Shown here: piece by piece, positions 53,109 to 62,275 of the stretch
How the letters are laid out: each line of letters starts with the position of its first letter
Numbering within the stretch: position 1 is the stretch's first letter
From: Fidelibacterota bacterium
GTDB lineage: Bacteria > Pseudomonadota > Alphaproteobacteria > Rhodospirillales > Rhodospirillaceae
NCBI GenBank assembly: GCA_947475895.1
Contig: CANJMF010000018.1
Location: 1-63,347, forward strand
Direction: 5' to 3'
DNA: 63,347 nt
Notes under the pieces: model-generated
What the model saw: the letters and a program-made list of their open reading frames with translations, nothing else
Told to the model about the DNA's origin: nothing
Database searches by the model: none
Translations under genes and position numbers: made by a program

Positions 53109-53899
53109 TTCTTGAAGCACGCCATGTGACCATTCGCTACGACGGCGTTCCCGCTGTCGTCGATGTGTCGTGCGCGCTCCAACCCGGAACGTTTGTGGGC
53201 CTGATCGGGCCTAATGGCGCTGGAAAAACGACCCTCATGCGCGCGTGCGCGAGCCTCGTGGTTCCGGATGCCGGAGACATTGTGCTCGATGGAAAGTCAG
53301 TATCGGCGTGGGAGCGTCGCGCCCGCGCCCGCGCGATCGGGTATTTGGCGCAAGAGCGCGCCGTGCAATGGCCGCTGACGGTGGCGCGCGTGGTGGCGCT
53401 GGGCCGTATTCCGCATTTGGGGCCTTGGGACGATATCGCGGCGGCTGATGCGGCGATTGTCGTACAAGCGCTGGCGCAAGCCGACGTGACGCACCTGGCC
53501 GCGCGCGCGGTGACGACGCTGTCGGGCGGTGAGATGACACGCGTGCTGATCGCGCGGGTGCTCGCCGGCATGCCGGCGGTGTTGTTGGCCGATGAACCGA
53601 TCTCCGATCTCGATCCGGCGCACCGCTTGCAGGTGCTGCAGATTTTCCGCAGCCTGGCGCGGGCAGGGCGAACCGTTGTTGTGGTGTTGCACGATTTGAC
53701 GCTCGCGGCGCGTTTTTGCGACCGGCTCGTTCTTATGAATGAGGGCGCAATCGTTGCGGACGGAACGCCGTCTGATGTTCTGACGCAGGACAATATGGCG
53801 CGGTACTACGGCGTCAATGCCACCATTTCCACGCATGCAGGCGAGCTGATGGTGGTTCCTTGGGATTTAAGCGGGGATTTAAGCGCCGCGAAAAATTAG
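53105..53899 (+). CDS. btuD: cobalamin ABC transporter ATPase
   Basis: 264 residues from ATG 53105; an upstream in-frame extension runs through btuC and is rejected. Walker A GPNGAGKTT, signature TLSGGEMTRVLIARVL, Walker B PAVLLADEPISDLDP, H-loop VLHDLTLAA. It drives BtuC. The ATGA junction with btuC confirms the operon. Its stop overlaps the convergent receiver gene by 4 bases. Confidence 0.92.
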   Translation: MILEARHVTIRYDGVPAVVDVSCALQPGTFVGLIGPNGAGKTTLMRACASLVVPDAGDIVLDGKSVSAWERRARARAIGYLAQERAVQWPLTVARVVALGRIPHLGPWDDIAAADAAIVVQALAQADVTHLAARAVTTLSGGEMTRVLIARVLAGMPAVLLADEPISDLDPAHRLQVLQIFRSLARAGRTVVVVLHDLTLAARFCDRLVLMNEGAIVADGTPSDVLTQDNMARYYGVNATISTHAGELMVVPWDLSGDLSAAKN

Positions 53900-55008
53900 C
53901 TGGCGGCCTGTTCGCCGGGCTTGGCGGAGAATTTCCCAATGGCGAGTTTGAGCGCCTTGAACAGCATCTGGCCCAGCTCGCCGCCGTCGCCTTCGATTTT
54001 GTCGCGCAACACGGCGCGCATGGTGTCGATGTGCGCCTTGACGATTTCGAGATTGGCATCGTCTTGCCGGCATGGCGTCTTCGTGACTTCGTAAAGCGAC
54101 TTTCCGAAGACGGTGATCAAAGGATATCCAAACGTACCGCCTTGGCCGCGCAGTTCGTGAGCGATGAGGTTGATCTCTTCGAATTGCGCATTGCGGTCGC
54201 CGCTGACTTGCTTGGCTTCCAGCACTTGCCGCGCAAGCTTGTCCAAATAGCCTTTGGCCCAATCGAGGAAGCCTTCGGCTTCGCGCTTCAGTGCCTGTTC
54301 GGCGCCGGCCAGAATGTCGTCCGGCAGCACGAACGGCTGGCGCTGAGCATTGGAGCCCATCTTTTGCTTCAAATAGTTGGGCAGCTTGAACAGCCACACG
54401 TCGCTGGGCGCCGAGGGTTTCTCGACCTTGTCTTTGGAATAGACAATCGTTGCGTGGGATTCATCGGGCTTGCGGCGCTCTTGGCCCTTTGGGGGCCCGG
54501 CTTTGTTTGAGCGGCGCCGATCGGGGCCGAAATAATTCTGCGTCGTCACGAACTGACGCGGATTGTCGATGATGCGCTGGAGAACTTTGTAAATGTTCTC
54601 CACCGAGAACGGCTTCGCCATGAAATCGTTGACGCCGTGGTCGCGCGATTCTTCCACGTTCACGCGATCGGCTGCGCCTGACAGCATGATGAACGGCATG
54701 AAGCGGCTGGGCGATTGCTTGTCGTCGCGCAGCCACTGCAGCAGATGCAGGCCGCTCACGGGCGACATGATGAAATCGGAAATGACGACGTCGATGGGTT
54801 CGACGGCGGCGGAAAACCCTCGGGTGGTGAGCTTCAGGTACTCGACCGCTTCCTTGCCGTTCTTCATTTTCAGGATGCGGGTGAAGCCCATGCGCTTGAG
54901 GCTGTTCACCATGATATCGAGCATGTACTCGTTATCCTCCACCACCATGATGGAGATGCGATCCTGGCCAAGGTTCTCCTTGTTCTTATTTGTCTGCACT
55001 AACGACAC
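53896..55008 (-). CDS. response regulator with receiver and C-terminal Hpt-like domain
   Basis: 370 residues. The receiver domain is about 15-150 with phospho-acceptor Asp78 in VVISDFIMSP, an acidic pair in VVEDNEYM and Lys in FMAKPFS. A conserved linker YFGPDRRR follows. The C-terminal part has NLIAHELRGQGGTFG, with a His in a helical setting like an Hpt domain. This layout is common in alphaproteobacteria. No DNA-binding domain is present, so signalling is by phosphotransfer or protein contact. No cognate kinase is next to it. Confidence 0.82.
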   Translation of the reverse strand: MSLVQTNKNKENLGQDRISIMVVEDNEYMLDIMVNSLKRMGFTRILKMKNGKEAVEYLKLTTRGFSAAVEPIDVVISDFIMSPVSGLHLLQWLRDDKQSPSRFMPFIMLSGAADRVNVEESRDHGVNDFMAKPFSVENIYKVLQRIIDNPRQFVTTQNYFGPDRRRSNKAGPPKGQERRKPDESHATIVYSKDKVEKPSAPSDVWLFKLPNYLKQKMGSNAQRQPFVLPDDILAGAEQALKREAEGFLDWAKGYLDKLARQVLEAKQVSGDRNAQFEEINLIAHELRGQGGTFGYPLITVFGKSLYEVTKTPCRQDDANLEIVKAHIDTMRAVLRDKIEGDGGELGQMLFKALKLAIGKFSAKPGEQAAS

Positions 55009-55388
55009 GTATCTATCCTGCCCCTGTCCTCAGGGAATAACCCAAGTTCCGGCAAGGCTGACCACGATCGGCGCGCGGATGGCGCGCGCAGACAGCCTCA
55101 CGAAACACAACTCAGGGTTTCGACCCGCTCCTACATGAGGGTACATTGCCTGATTTTTCAATGCATTTCATCCGTTTCAGTCGATGCGACACCCTGAGGA
55201 AGGCAAGGCCCTGCTTTAAACCAGGAAAAAGCCCTCATTCCGGGTGCACCGTATCAAACTGAGTTATAGAGCCTTCGAGAGGGGCGCCCCGGCGGCGGCT
55301 TTGAAGCCTGGAAGGCAAGGCTCCGGGCGTTTTTAAAGTCGCCCTGTAGTTGAGAGCGCCTACGGCACCAAATGGACGTAACGCCACG
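55009..55388. other. intergenic stretch before the glycosyltransferase operon
   Basis: No credible gene. It holds a GC-rich hairpin region at 55285-55334 and presumably promoters for the divergent genes. I recognise no known RNA family. Confidence 0.6.
55285..55334 (+). terminator. terminator-like branched hairpin
   Basis: CGCCCCGG at 55285 pairs with CCGGGCG ending at 55329 (one mismatch or bulge), with an inner GGCTTTGAAGCC hairpin, followed by TTTTT. It lies 55 bases upstream of a start codon, so it could be a leader attenuator, or the end of a small RNA starting in 55009-55280. Confidence 0.4.
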
Positions 55389-56966
55389 ATGACGAACACG
55401 ACGGCCCGCTTTGAAACATCCCGACGTCTGGCGTGGCTGCTGTGCTGCGTTGTCCCGTTCGTGTTCGGCGGTTTCGCGCTGGCGCTAGGTCAGGACGCCA
55501 ATTGGGATCTGAAAAATTACCATTGGTACAATCCCTATGCCTTGCTGACCGGTCGTTGGCAGTTCGATCTATCGCCGGCGTCCTACTACAACCCCGCCAT
55601 CGACGTGCCCATGTATCTGGCGGCGCAAGCGCTCAGCGCAAAAACGCTCACGTTTGGACTGGGCGTTGTCCACGGCCTCAATTTTATTTTGCTGTTTGTG
55701 TTGGCGCGCACGGTGCTGCGCTCGCCGGATGAGGTGCGACGGACCCTTGCCGCCGCGGTCATCGCGTTCGTTGGTTTAATTGGCGGCGGGCACCTCGGCA
55801 TTGTCGGCACGACGTTCGGCGACAACGTCATCAGTTTATTCGTGCTGACGTCGGTCGTCATTGTCGCGCAAAAACCGAAGACGCTTTTTTCTCCCGACTC
55901 ACGCATTGCTTTAGCCGGCTTGGTCATGGGCGTTGCCGTAGGGCTGAAGCTGCCCATGGGTATTTTTGCCGTGGGTTTTTGCCTGGCCTTTCTTTTCATC
56001 GGCGGGGCTGTGCGGCTGCGCTTTCTTCTGGCGTTTATGTATGGCGTCGGCGTGGTCGGTGGCCTGACGCTTTCAGCCGGTTATTGGTTCTGGATGATGG
56101 CGCGCGATTTTGGGAATCCTTTATTTCCCTATTTCAATGGCCTTTTCGGCTCGCCCATGGGCCTAGCTGACAGCTATCGCGATGTACGCTTTGTGCCGAA
56201 AGACTTTTTCACCGCTGTCCTTTTCCCATTCCTCTTCAGCCTCGATGGGAAACGCGTGGGCGAGATCGTGTTTCGCGATTTCCGAATTGCGACGGCCTAC
56301 GCGCTTTGGATCGTCACGGCCATCATGCTGTTCGCGCGAAGGTCCGCGAGCACCTCCGTCGTCGAGCCGACGCTGAGTCGGTATCTGGCGCTTGCATCCT
56401 TGGTGACCCTCGTCGTTTGGACGCCACTGTTTGCGGTCTATCGCTACATCATTCCGCTAGAGATGCTTGCGCCGGTCTTGATCGTTGCAGCAGTCGGTCA
56501 ATGGCCGACCACAGTACGCACGCGCGCTATCATCACGAGCGTTGCGTTACTGCTTGTGACCGCGAGCGCGCTTCCGGGGACTTGGACGCGGCAAACGACG
56601 TGGACCCGCCAACTTGTCGAAGTCACGGTGCCGCCGTTTGCCGATCCGACCCATAGCATGGTGTTGATGGTGGGGTATGAGCCCGCGTCCTATGTGATTC
56701 CGGCGTTTCCGCCGCAAATCCCGTTTTTGCGCATACAGGGCTATTTTAATGATCCCGACGACGACACGGGCTTTAATCGCGTCGTACACGAGCGCGTCGC
56801 GGCCCACGGCGGCGATCTTTATTTGCTGTTTGCGACGTGGGAGCAGGGCAAGGCCGCGCGCGCCTTGTCGCGCTATAATCTCAGCACGGACTTTGATCAG
56901 TGTGTGAATCTCGTCACCAATCTGAGCGAGGGCCTTAAGTTGTGCGCCCTATCCCGGAACCCTTGA
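55389..56966 (+). CDS. polytopic membrane protein, GT-C glycosyltransferase-like
   Basis: About 525 residues from ATG 55389. Some 10-12 transmembrane helices. After the first helix comes ALGQDANWDLKNYHWYNPYALLTGRW, an acidic/aromatic periplasmic loop like the catalytic loop of GT-C enzymes that use polyprenyl-phosphate sugars. The C-terminal periplasmic part lacks a known motif. Followed after 4 bases by a GT2 gene and then GtrA, it likely belongs to a glycan or lipid glycosylation route. The exact reaction is unknown. Confidence 0.7.
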   Translation: MTNTTARFETSRRLAWLLCCVVPFVFGGFALALGQDANWDLKNYHWYNPYALLTGRWQFDLSPASYYNPAIDVPMYLAAQALSAKTLTFGLGVVHGLNFILLFVLARTVLRSPDEVRRTLAAAVIAFVGLIGGGHLGIVGTTFGDNVISLFVLTSVVIVAQKPKTLFSPDSRIALAGLVMGVAVGLKLPMGIFAVGFCLAFLFIGGAVRLRFLLAFMYGVGVVGGLTLSAGYWFWMMARDFGNPLFPYFNGLFGSPMGLADSYRDVRFVPKDFFTAVLFPFLFSLDGKRVGEIVFRDFRIATAYALWIVTAIMLFARRSASTSVVEPTLSRYLALASLVTLVVWTPLFAVYRYIIPLEMLAPVLIVAAVGQWPTTVRTRAIITSVALLLVTASALPGTWTRQTTWTRQLVEVTVPPFADPTHSMVLMVGYEPASYVIPAFPPQIPFLRIQGYFNDPDDDTGFNRVVHERVAAHGGDLYLLFATWEQGKAARALSRYNLSTDFDQCVNLVTNLSEGLKLCALSRNP

Positions 56967-56970
56967 ACAT

Positions 56971-57954
56971 ATGATATCACCGTCGTCCATGCTCAGCCCT
57001 CGCATCGCCGTCCTTATCCCTTGCTACAACGAAGAAGCTGCCATCGGCAGCGTCGTGAAGGATTTTCACGCGGCGCTGCATGGCGCGACGATTTACGTTT
57101 ACGACAATAATTCGCGCGACCGCACCACCGAGGTCGCGGCTGCCGCCGGTGCCGTGGTGTGTCTCGAACCCTTGCAAGGCAAAGGCAATGTCGTGCGGCG
57201 CATGTTCGCAGACATTGAGGCCGATGTGTACGTGCTCGTCGACGGCGACGACACCTATCATGCGCCCAGCGCGCCAGGACTCGTCCATAAGCTGCTCACG
57301 GAAAATCTGGATATGGTGAACGGCGCGCGCGTGACGGATATCGAGGCTGCCTATCGCCGCGGCCATCGCTTCGGTAATCGCTTGCTGACCACGCTGGTGT
57401 CCTCGGTGTTCGGCAAGCGCACCGCCGACATGTTGTCGGGCTATCGCGTCTTTTCGCGGCGGTTTGTGAAGTCGTTCCCGGCGTTGGCCGGCGGTTTTGA
57501 AATCGAAACCGAATTGACCGTTCACGCGCTCGAAATGCGCATGCCCTTCGCCGAAGTGGCGACACCATACAAAGACCGCCCAGTCGGTTCGCACAGCAAG
57601 CTGTCGACCTATCGCGACGGTCTGCGGATTCTTCTCATGATCGGCCGATTGGTGAAAGAAGAACGCCCGCTGCAGGCCTTCTCGTTCATGGCCGTCATTT
57701 TCGGCCTCGCTGCAGTAATCGTTGCAGCACCGGTATTTGCAACTTACTTCGAAACTGGATTGGTGCCGCGACTGCCGACGGCTGTTTTTGCTGTGGCACT
57801 TATGTTGCTCGCGTTCTTGTCGTTAACGTGCGGCCTCATTCTCGAAAGCGTGACGCGGGGCCGGCGCGAGATCAAACGTCTCGCCTATTTGGCGCAACCG
57901 CTTTTCAGCGCGCTGACGCCGCCGTCCATCGAGACCGCGCGCAGATCTTCATGA
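56971..57954 (+). CDS. GT2 polyprenyl-phosphate glycosyltransferase
   Basis: 327 residues. The GT-A fold has AVLIPCYNEEAAIGSVV and a DGDDTYHAP nucleotide-binding region. Two transmembrane helices are at the C-terminus (FSFMAVIFGLAAVIVAAPVF, then FAVALMLLAFLSLTCGLIL). It resembles dolichol/undecaprenyl-phosphate sugar transferases that make a lipid-linked sugar for GT-C enzymes such as its upstream neighbour. It overlaps gtrA by 4 bases. Confidence 0.85.
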   Translation: MISPSSMLSPRIAVLIPCYNEEAAIGSVVKDFHAALHGATIYVYDNNSRDRTTEVAAAAGAVVCLEPLQGKGNVVRRMFADIEADVYVLVDGDDTYHAPSAPGLVHKLLTENLDMVNGARVTDIEAAYRRGHRFGNRLLTTLVSSVFGKRTADMLSGYRVFSRRFVKSFPALAGGFEIETELTVHALEMRMPFAEVATPYKDRPVGSHSKLSTYRDGLRILLMIGRLVKEERPLQAFSFMAVIFGLAAVIVAAPVFATYFETGLVPRLPTAVFAVALMLLAFLSLTCGLILESVTRGRREIKRLAYLAQPLFSALTPPSIETARRSS

Positions 57955-58394
57955 GCGAAGGCGCGCGCCAATTTCTCCGTTTTTCGATCATTGGCGTTGT
58001 GGGCTTTGTCGTCGATGCCGCCACGTTGACGTTGGTGACAAAAGGACTAGGCCTCGGTCTTTATGTGGGGCGCGTCATTTCGTTTCTGGTCGCGGCGACG
58101 GCCACCTGGGCTTTAAACCGCCGCTTTACCTTCATCACGGTCGATACCCGGCCTCTGGTCGTGCAATGGCTGCGGTTCGTATCGGCGAATGCGATTGGCG
58201 GGGCAGCCAATTATGCGACCTATGCGGTGCTGGTCTCGCTGGTGCCCTTTGTAACAGCCCAGCCCGTGTGGGGCGTAGCGGCAGGCTCCTTCGCAGGCCT
58301 GATTTTCAACTTCACGATCAACAAATTCTGGGTTTTTCGGCACCGGAACGAGGCAGGCCCTCAGGGCCCGGAGCCGTCGAATCCTGTCGCTTAA
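57951..58394 (+). CDS. GtrA-family membrane protein
   Basis: 147 residues from ATG 57951 (MSEGARQFLRFS); an upstream extension runs through the GT2 gene and is rejected. Four transmembrane helices. RFSIIGVVGFVVDAATLTLV, TWALNRRFTF and INKFWVFR are GtrA signatures. GtrA proteins are thought to flip polyprenyl-phosphate-linked sugars. With the two genes upstream it completes a modification module. Operon by ATGA overlap. Confidence 0.9.
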   Translation: MSEGARQFLRFSIIGVVGFVVDAATLTLVTKGLGLGLYVGRVISFLVAATATWALNRRFTFITVDTRPLVVQWLRFVSANAIGGAANYATYAVLVSLVPFVTAQPVWGVAAGSFAGLIFNFTINKFWVFRHRNEAGPQGPEPSNPVA

Positions 58395-58515
58395 ACTAAG
58401 TTTATGTTGCCGAAGCCACAATTCGCGCCGTAAAAAAGTACCGATTTCTCGGGGAAGATAGCCACAAGCAATCGCAACCGTTCCCATCACATCCATCAAC
58501 ATGTGAGTTCAATTC

Positions 58516-58887
58516 ATGCGCACCGTTCTTCTGCTCGCGGCTGTCTTTGTGTCCGCTACCTCTGCTAACGCCTTCGCTGCCGATGCTGTCATGGGCAAGC
58601 GTCAATTCGCACCGTGCTCGGCCTGTCACACCGTGGACGCCGGTGGACCCAATAAGATCGGCCCTAATCTTCATGGCCTGTTTACGCGGATCTCCGGGAC
58701 CAAATCGGATTTCGCCTTTTCCGAAGCCATGAAAAAAGCCGCCATCAAATGGGATCCGGTCATTCTTGAGAAGTACATCACCAAGCCGCAAGCGATGGTG
58801 CCCGGCACCAAGATGCCCTTTCTGGGAATCGCCGATCCTGCCGCCCGTGCCAATATCGTCGCCTACCTAGAAGAGTCGACGAAGTAG
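58516..58887 (+). CDS. class I cytochrome c
   Basis: 123 residues. Signal peptide: RTVLLLAAVFVSATSANAFA. Haem-binding CSACH is at residues 35-39, and the Met ligand is in VPGTKMPF near the C-terminus. It resembles cytochrome c2/c550, soluble periplasmic electron carriers. It has its own terminator at 58911-58939. Confidence 0.93.
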   Translation: MRTVLLLAAVFVSATSANAFAADAVMGKRQFAPCSACHTVDAGGPNKIGPNLHGLFTRISGTKSDFAFSEAMKKAAIKWDPVILEKYITKPQAMVPGTKMPFLGIADPAARANIVAYLEESTK

Positions 58888-58910
58888 GCGCGCGGCAACC
58901 GTCGGAAAGT

Positions 58911-58939
58911 AAAAGGCGCTTCGGAAGAAGCGCCTTTTT
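58911..58939 (+). terminator. intrinsic terminator after cytochrome c gene
   Basis: AAAAGGCGCTTC, loop GGAA, GAAGCGCCTTTTT: a 12-base perfect stem with a T-run, starting 24 bases after the cytochrome stop. Confidence 0.95.
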
Positions 58940-59137
58940 ATTTGTGTGTATTTCCGCGCGTCCGGGCGGAGGCGGCCAAAAACGCAGCTATTTCAGTGCT
59001 CACGCTGCGTTTGTGGCGGTGAGGGCAGCTAAGCTCTTCGGCCAGCTAAACCGCAAAAACATCAATTCCCTAGCAACCACACCACTGTTGCGTGTGTTAA
59101 TGTTCCGACAGGGACACCCGGGGGACTATCGCGGCCA

Positions 59138-60757
59138 ATGGCGGACACGAAATCCAGCTTCGAGCGGATTGCGCTCAATCGTGTGACATTCGGTGCGCGT
59201 GATGTCGAAATCACGCATTTGCAGAATAATGGCTGGACCGCATGGGTCGAGCGTCAGCTGATTCCGCCGGCAGGCGACGACCCGGCCCTGGCCGCGCACA
59301 TCAAGTCGCAGGTCATGCATATCCAGTATGACGCGTTCGACGACAATCAGATCAATTACCACTGGAAAGCGGTCAACGAAGATCGCCCGCTGACCTATCT
59401 CTACGCTTCGCCCGAGCAAATCTGGACGACGGGCATTAGTATCCCGTGGACGGTATCGTTTGCCGAAGACACCCGCATGTGGACCGAGTTCGTCTCGGGC
59501 ATTTTCATGCGCAACGCGCACAGTGCATTTCAACTGCGCGAGTTCATGGCCGATTTCTGGCTGAATCACTTCAGCGTTGCCAAGGGCAAGGGGCGCGGCG
59601 TTTATGGCCCCGCCATCGCCTATGACCGGGACGTGATCCGCCCCAATGTGTTTGGGAATTTCCGTACGTTGTTGGAAAACGTCGCCTGTTCGACGTCGAT
59701 GCTGATGTATCTCGATAACGCCGGCAGCACGGCCGCCATCCCCAACGAGAATTATGCGCGCGAACTCATGGAGCTTCACACCATGGGGCGCGATGCATAC
59801 TTCGGTAAGAATCCCAGCGGCGCCGACGTCAGTGCGAAAGGCTTTACCGACGAGGATATTCTGCAAGCCTCGCGCGCGCTGTCGGGTTGGACAATCCAGC
59901 GCGGCCAAACCAATCAGTTACCGGGTGTTGCCAGCAACTCGGGCGTGATCGTTTATCCCAACAGCGGCCAATTCGTTTTCAATCCCGGTCAGCACAGCGA
60001 TCAGGCCGGCCGTTTTCTCGGTGTCGATCTCTCCGCCCTTAACGGGCAGGCCCAGGGCCGCAAAGTGCTCGATATTATCGCCAATCATCCGGCAACCGCG
60101 CCGTTCATCTGCGGCAAATTGTGTCGGCGCATTTTTGGCGACACGCCGCCGCAAGCGGTGCTCGACCGCGCCGTTGAGGCGTGGATCATCCACCGTAATG
60201 CGCACGATCAGATCGCACGCGTGCTGCGCGCTATTTTGTTGGACGGGCCCGAGATTGGTATTGGGCCCGTACAGAAAGTGCGCCGTCCGTACGAACGCTT
60301 TATTGCCATGGTGCGCGCGACCGATACGCTGCTCAATGCCAGCAGCAATTGGACCTTCATGTTCCAAACGCTCAACGATAGCCCGTTGATTTGGCCGACG
60401 CCCGACGGACGCCCCGATACAAATGCGTTCTGGCTGACGACTTATACGAACGTGACGGTCCCCGAGGAACTGAAACGCATCACCTATGAGGTCGGAACAA
60501 CGCCCGTCAACCAAGTGATCTCGGTGTATGCGCAGACTCCGGCGGCGGCCCGAACATCGATAACGGCGGTTGTGGAGTATTGGGTGGAGCGCATGATCGG
60601 CGGCTTGCTCGACGACGACGCGATGAATGCGCTCGTCGCCTATGCCGCCGAACGCGGGCTGCCTTCGGAGAACCAGTGGTGGGCCTATTGGGAAGCCGAT
60701 TTCGTGCGAAACATCATCACCACCATCGCGTCTTCTCCTGAATTCGTGATGAGGTAG
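59138..60757 (+). CDS. DUF1800 family protein
   Basis: 539 residues. It begins ERIALNRVTFGARDVEITHLQ and contains MADFWLNHFSVAKGKGRG, NYARELMELHTMG and ILQASRALSGWTI, all DUF1800 signatures. There is no strong signal peptide. It is almost always encoded next to a DUF1501 gene, as here (6 bases between). The pair's role is unknown; many members are exported. No clear ribosome site precedes ATG 59138. Confidence 0.85.
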   Translation: MADTKSSFERIALNRVTFGARDVEITHLQNNGWTAWVERQLIPPAGDDPALAAHIKSQVMHIQYDAFDDNQINYHWKAVNEDRPLTYLYASPEQIWTTGISIPWTVSFAEDTRMWTEFVSGIFMRNAHSAFQLREFMADFWLNHFSVAKGKGRGVYGPAIAYDRDVIRPNVFGNFRTLLENVACSTSMLMYLDNAGSTAAIPNENYARELMELHTMGRDAYFGKNPSGADVSAKGFTDEDILQASRALSGWTIQRGQTNQLPGVASNSGVIVYPNSGQFVFNPGQHSDQAGRFLGVDLSALNGQAQGRKVLDIIANHPATAPFICGKLCRRIFGDTPPQAVLDRAVEAWIIHRNAHDQIARVLRAILLDGPEIGIGPVQKVRRPYERFIAMVRATDTLLNASSNWTFMFQTLNDSPLIWPTPDGRPDTNAFWLTTYTNVTVPEELKRITYEVGTTPVNQVISVYAQTPAAARTSITAVVEYWVERMIGGLLDDDAMNALVAYAAERGLPSENQWWAYWEADFVRNIITTIASSPEFVMR

Positions 60758-60763
60758 GCGCGC

Positions 60764-62000
60764 ATGACTCAAATCACGACTCTTTCACGCCGCAATCTCC
60801 TCAGGGCAACCGCTGGCGGCGGCCTGGTATCGCTGATGCCAGGCCTCAATGTTGCCTTGGGCGCTGATGCGGCTGCGCCGCAGCCTAACCAACAAACCGT
60901 CGTGTTCCTGTTCTTGCGGTTTGGCATGGACGGCCTTTCGTTGATCGCGCCTGCCGATGACGGCGCCTACCGCGACCGCCGCCCAACCATCGCTCTGCGG
61001 GCGGGCGGCTTGGGCAGCGCGAATTACCTGGGGCTGCATCAAGGAACGCCGTTCTTCATGCACCCGCGCAGGGTATCTTTACGACATGTTTAAAAAGGGA
61101 TCGCTGGCGGCGATCCATGCTTCCGGTGTGCCCACCGAAAACCGCAGCCATTTCGAAACGCAAGAAATGGTGACACGCGGGCTTGCTGACAATGAAACGC
61201 TCGACCGCCGTGGCTGGTTGGCGCGGCATCTTATCGCCCAGTCAGACACCCACAGCGATTTCGAAGGCGTGTCCGACGGCCAAGGTGTTACGCAAGCGCT
61301 CGAAGGCATGGGCGCCGCGCTCACCTTCAGCGGTCTGGCGGGACTCGCGACCGCGTTCTACGGGCGTTACGGAACGGCCATGGCGGCGATGCACAAGGGC
61401 GACAGTGACCTTGCGCAATCGATGCAAAAGACCATGCGGGTCGCCGATGCCGTGCGTGAACGGGCGGCCCTGGTTCCCTACGAGACTGAAAAGGGAAATT
61501 ACACGTACGGTCCGCTTTCCAGCACGCTGCGCCCGCTGGCCCAGGTGCTGAAACTCAATTTGGGTGTGCGGGTTGCCACCGTCGATTTCGGCGGCTGGGA
61601 CCATCATGAATATTTGTCGAACAGCTTTTTCAATCAAGCCGGCGAGCTGAGCGATTCTGTCGCGGCCTTCGTCGACGATCTCGGCCCGCTCGCCGAGCGC
61701 GTGACCATTGTGATGATGACCGAGTTCGGACGCCGTGTGCGCGAGAACACCAACAACGGCACCGATCACGGCGCGGGATCAGTGATGCTCGTGCAAGGCG
61801 CCGGCGTGAACGGCGGCAAATTTTATGGCGATTGGCCGGGACTCACGGAGCGTGTGCTCGATCAAGGCGATCTGCCGGTGGTGACAGACTATCGCCGCGT
61901 TCTCGGCGAGCTTCTCGTGAAACGCCAAGGCCAAACCAGTTTGGAAAAAGTGTTTCCGACCGCGCCTTACAGCCCGCTCGGTATTTTCAAAAACGCTTAA
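60764..62000 (+). pseudogene. DUF1501 family protein with frameshift
   Basis: The first frame (60764-61093) encodes a Tat-like signal (SRRNLLRATAGGGLVSLMPG) and the start of a DUF1501 domain (VVFLFLRFGMDGLSLIAPADDG), then stops at 61091. From about 61065 the correct sequence continues in another frame: RAGYLYDMFKKGS through VDFGGWDHHEY and TEFGRRV to the stop at 61998-62000. The shift is within CACCCGCGCAGGG (61061-61073): one extra or two missing bases. Everything else reads as an intact gene, so a sequencing error is as likely as a real mutation. Confidence 0.85.
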
Positions 62001-62031
62001 CGCGTAGCGATACACAGCTAGCAACAAAAAT

Positions 62032-62056
62032 CGCTCCGATAAGGGAGCGCTTTTTT
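62032..62056 (+). terminator. intrinsic terminator after DUF1501 gene
   Basis: CGCTCC (62032-62037) pairs with GGAGCG (62044-62049), followed by C and six T. Confidence 0.85.
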
Positions 62057-62069
62057 GTTGGCGAGTTGA

Positions 62070-62114
62070 TGGTGGAGCTGAGCGGAATCGAACCGCTGAC
62101 CTCTACAATGCCAT
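62070..62114 (-). pseudogene. tRNA-Ala(GGC) 3' half, attachment site
   Basis: On the minus strand the sequence reads ATGGCAT (anticodon loop with GGC), TGTAG, variable AGGTC, T-arm AGCGG-TTCGATT-CCGCT, acceptor CAGCTCC and CCA: exactly tRNA positions 32-76. The 5' half is absent; sequence past 62114 does not continue the tRNA. This is what remains on one side after an element integrates in the anticodon-loop region. The intact tRNA should lie at the element's other end, outside the window. Confidence 0.85.
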
Positions 62115-62260
62115 CAGGCCCGAGTAAGATTCCTTAGCGTTCCTCCAGAGCGATTAAGGCATATGGATCAAGGGTTTCTGTTGACCTACGATTCCGCGAG
62201 TGTCATCAAGATTCCGTCGAATTCCCCCCGCATGCTTACTTCACGCTTACGCGGAACTCG

Positions 62261-62274
62261 ATTGTAGAGGTCAG
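62261..62274 (+). repeat. inverted copy of the tRNA-Ala core before integrase start
   Basis: ATTGTAGAGGTCAG at 62261-62274 is the reverse complement of CTGACCTCTACAAT at 62096-62109 inside the tRNA fragment. It ends one base before the integrase ATG. It overlaps the place where a ribosome-binding site would be. Confidence 0.85.
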
Positions 62275-62275
62275 G

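Noticed and set aside
61832-62137. Open frame ending MVELSGIEPLTSTM
   Set aside because: This peptide is the well-known false translation of a tRNA 3' end on the opposite strand.
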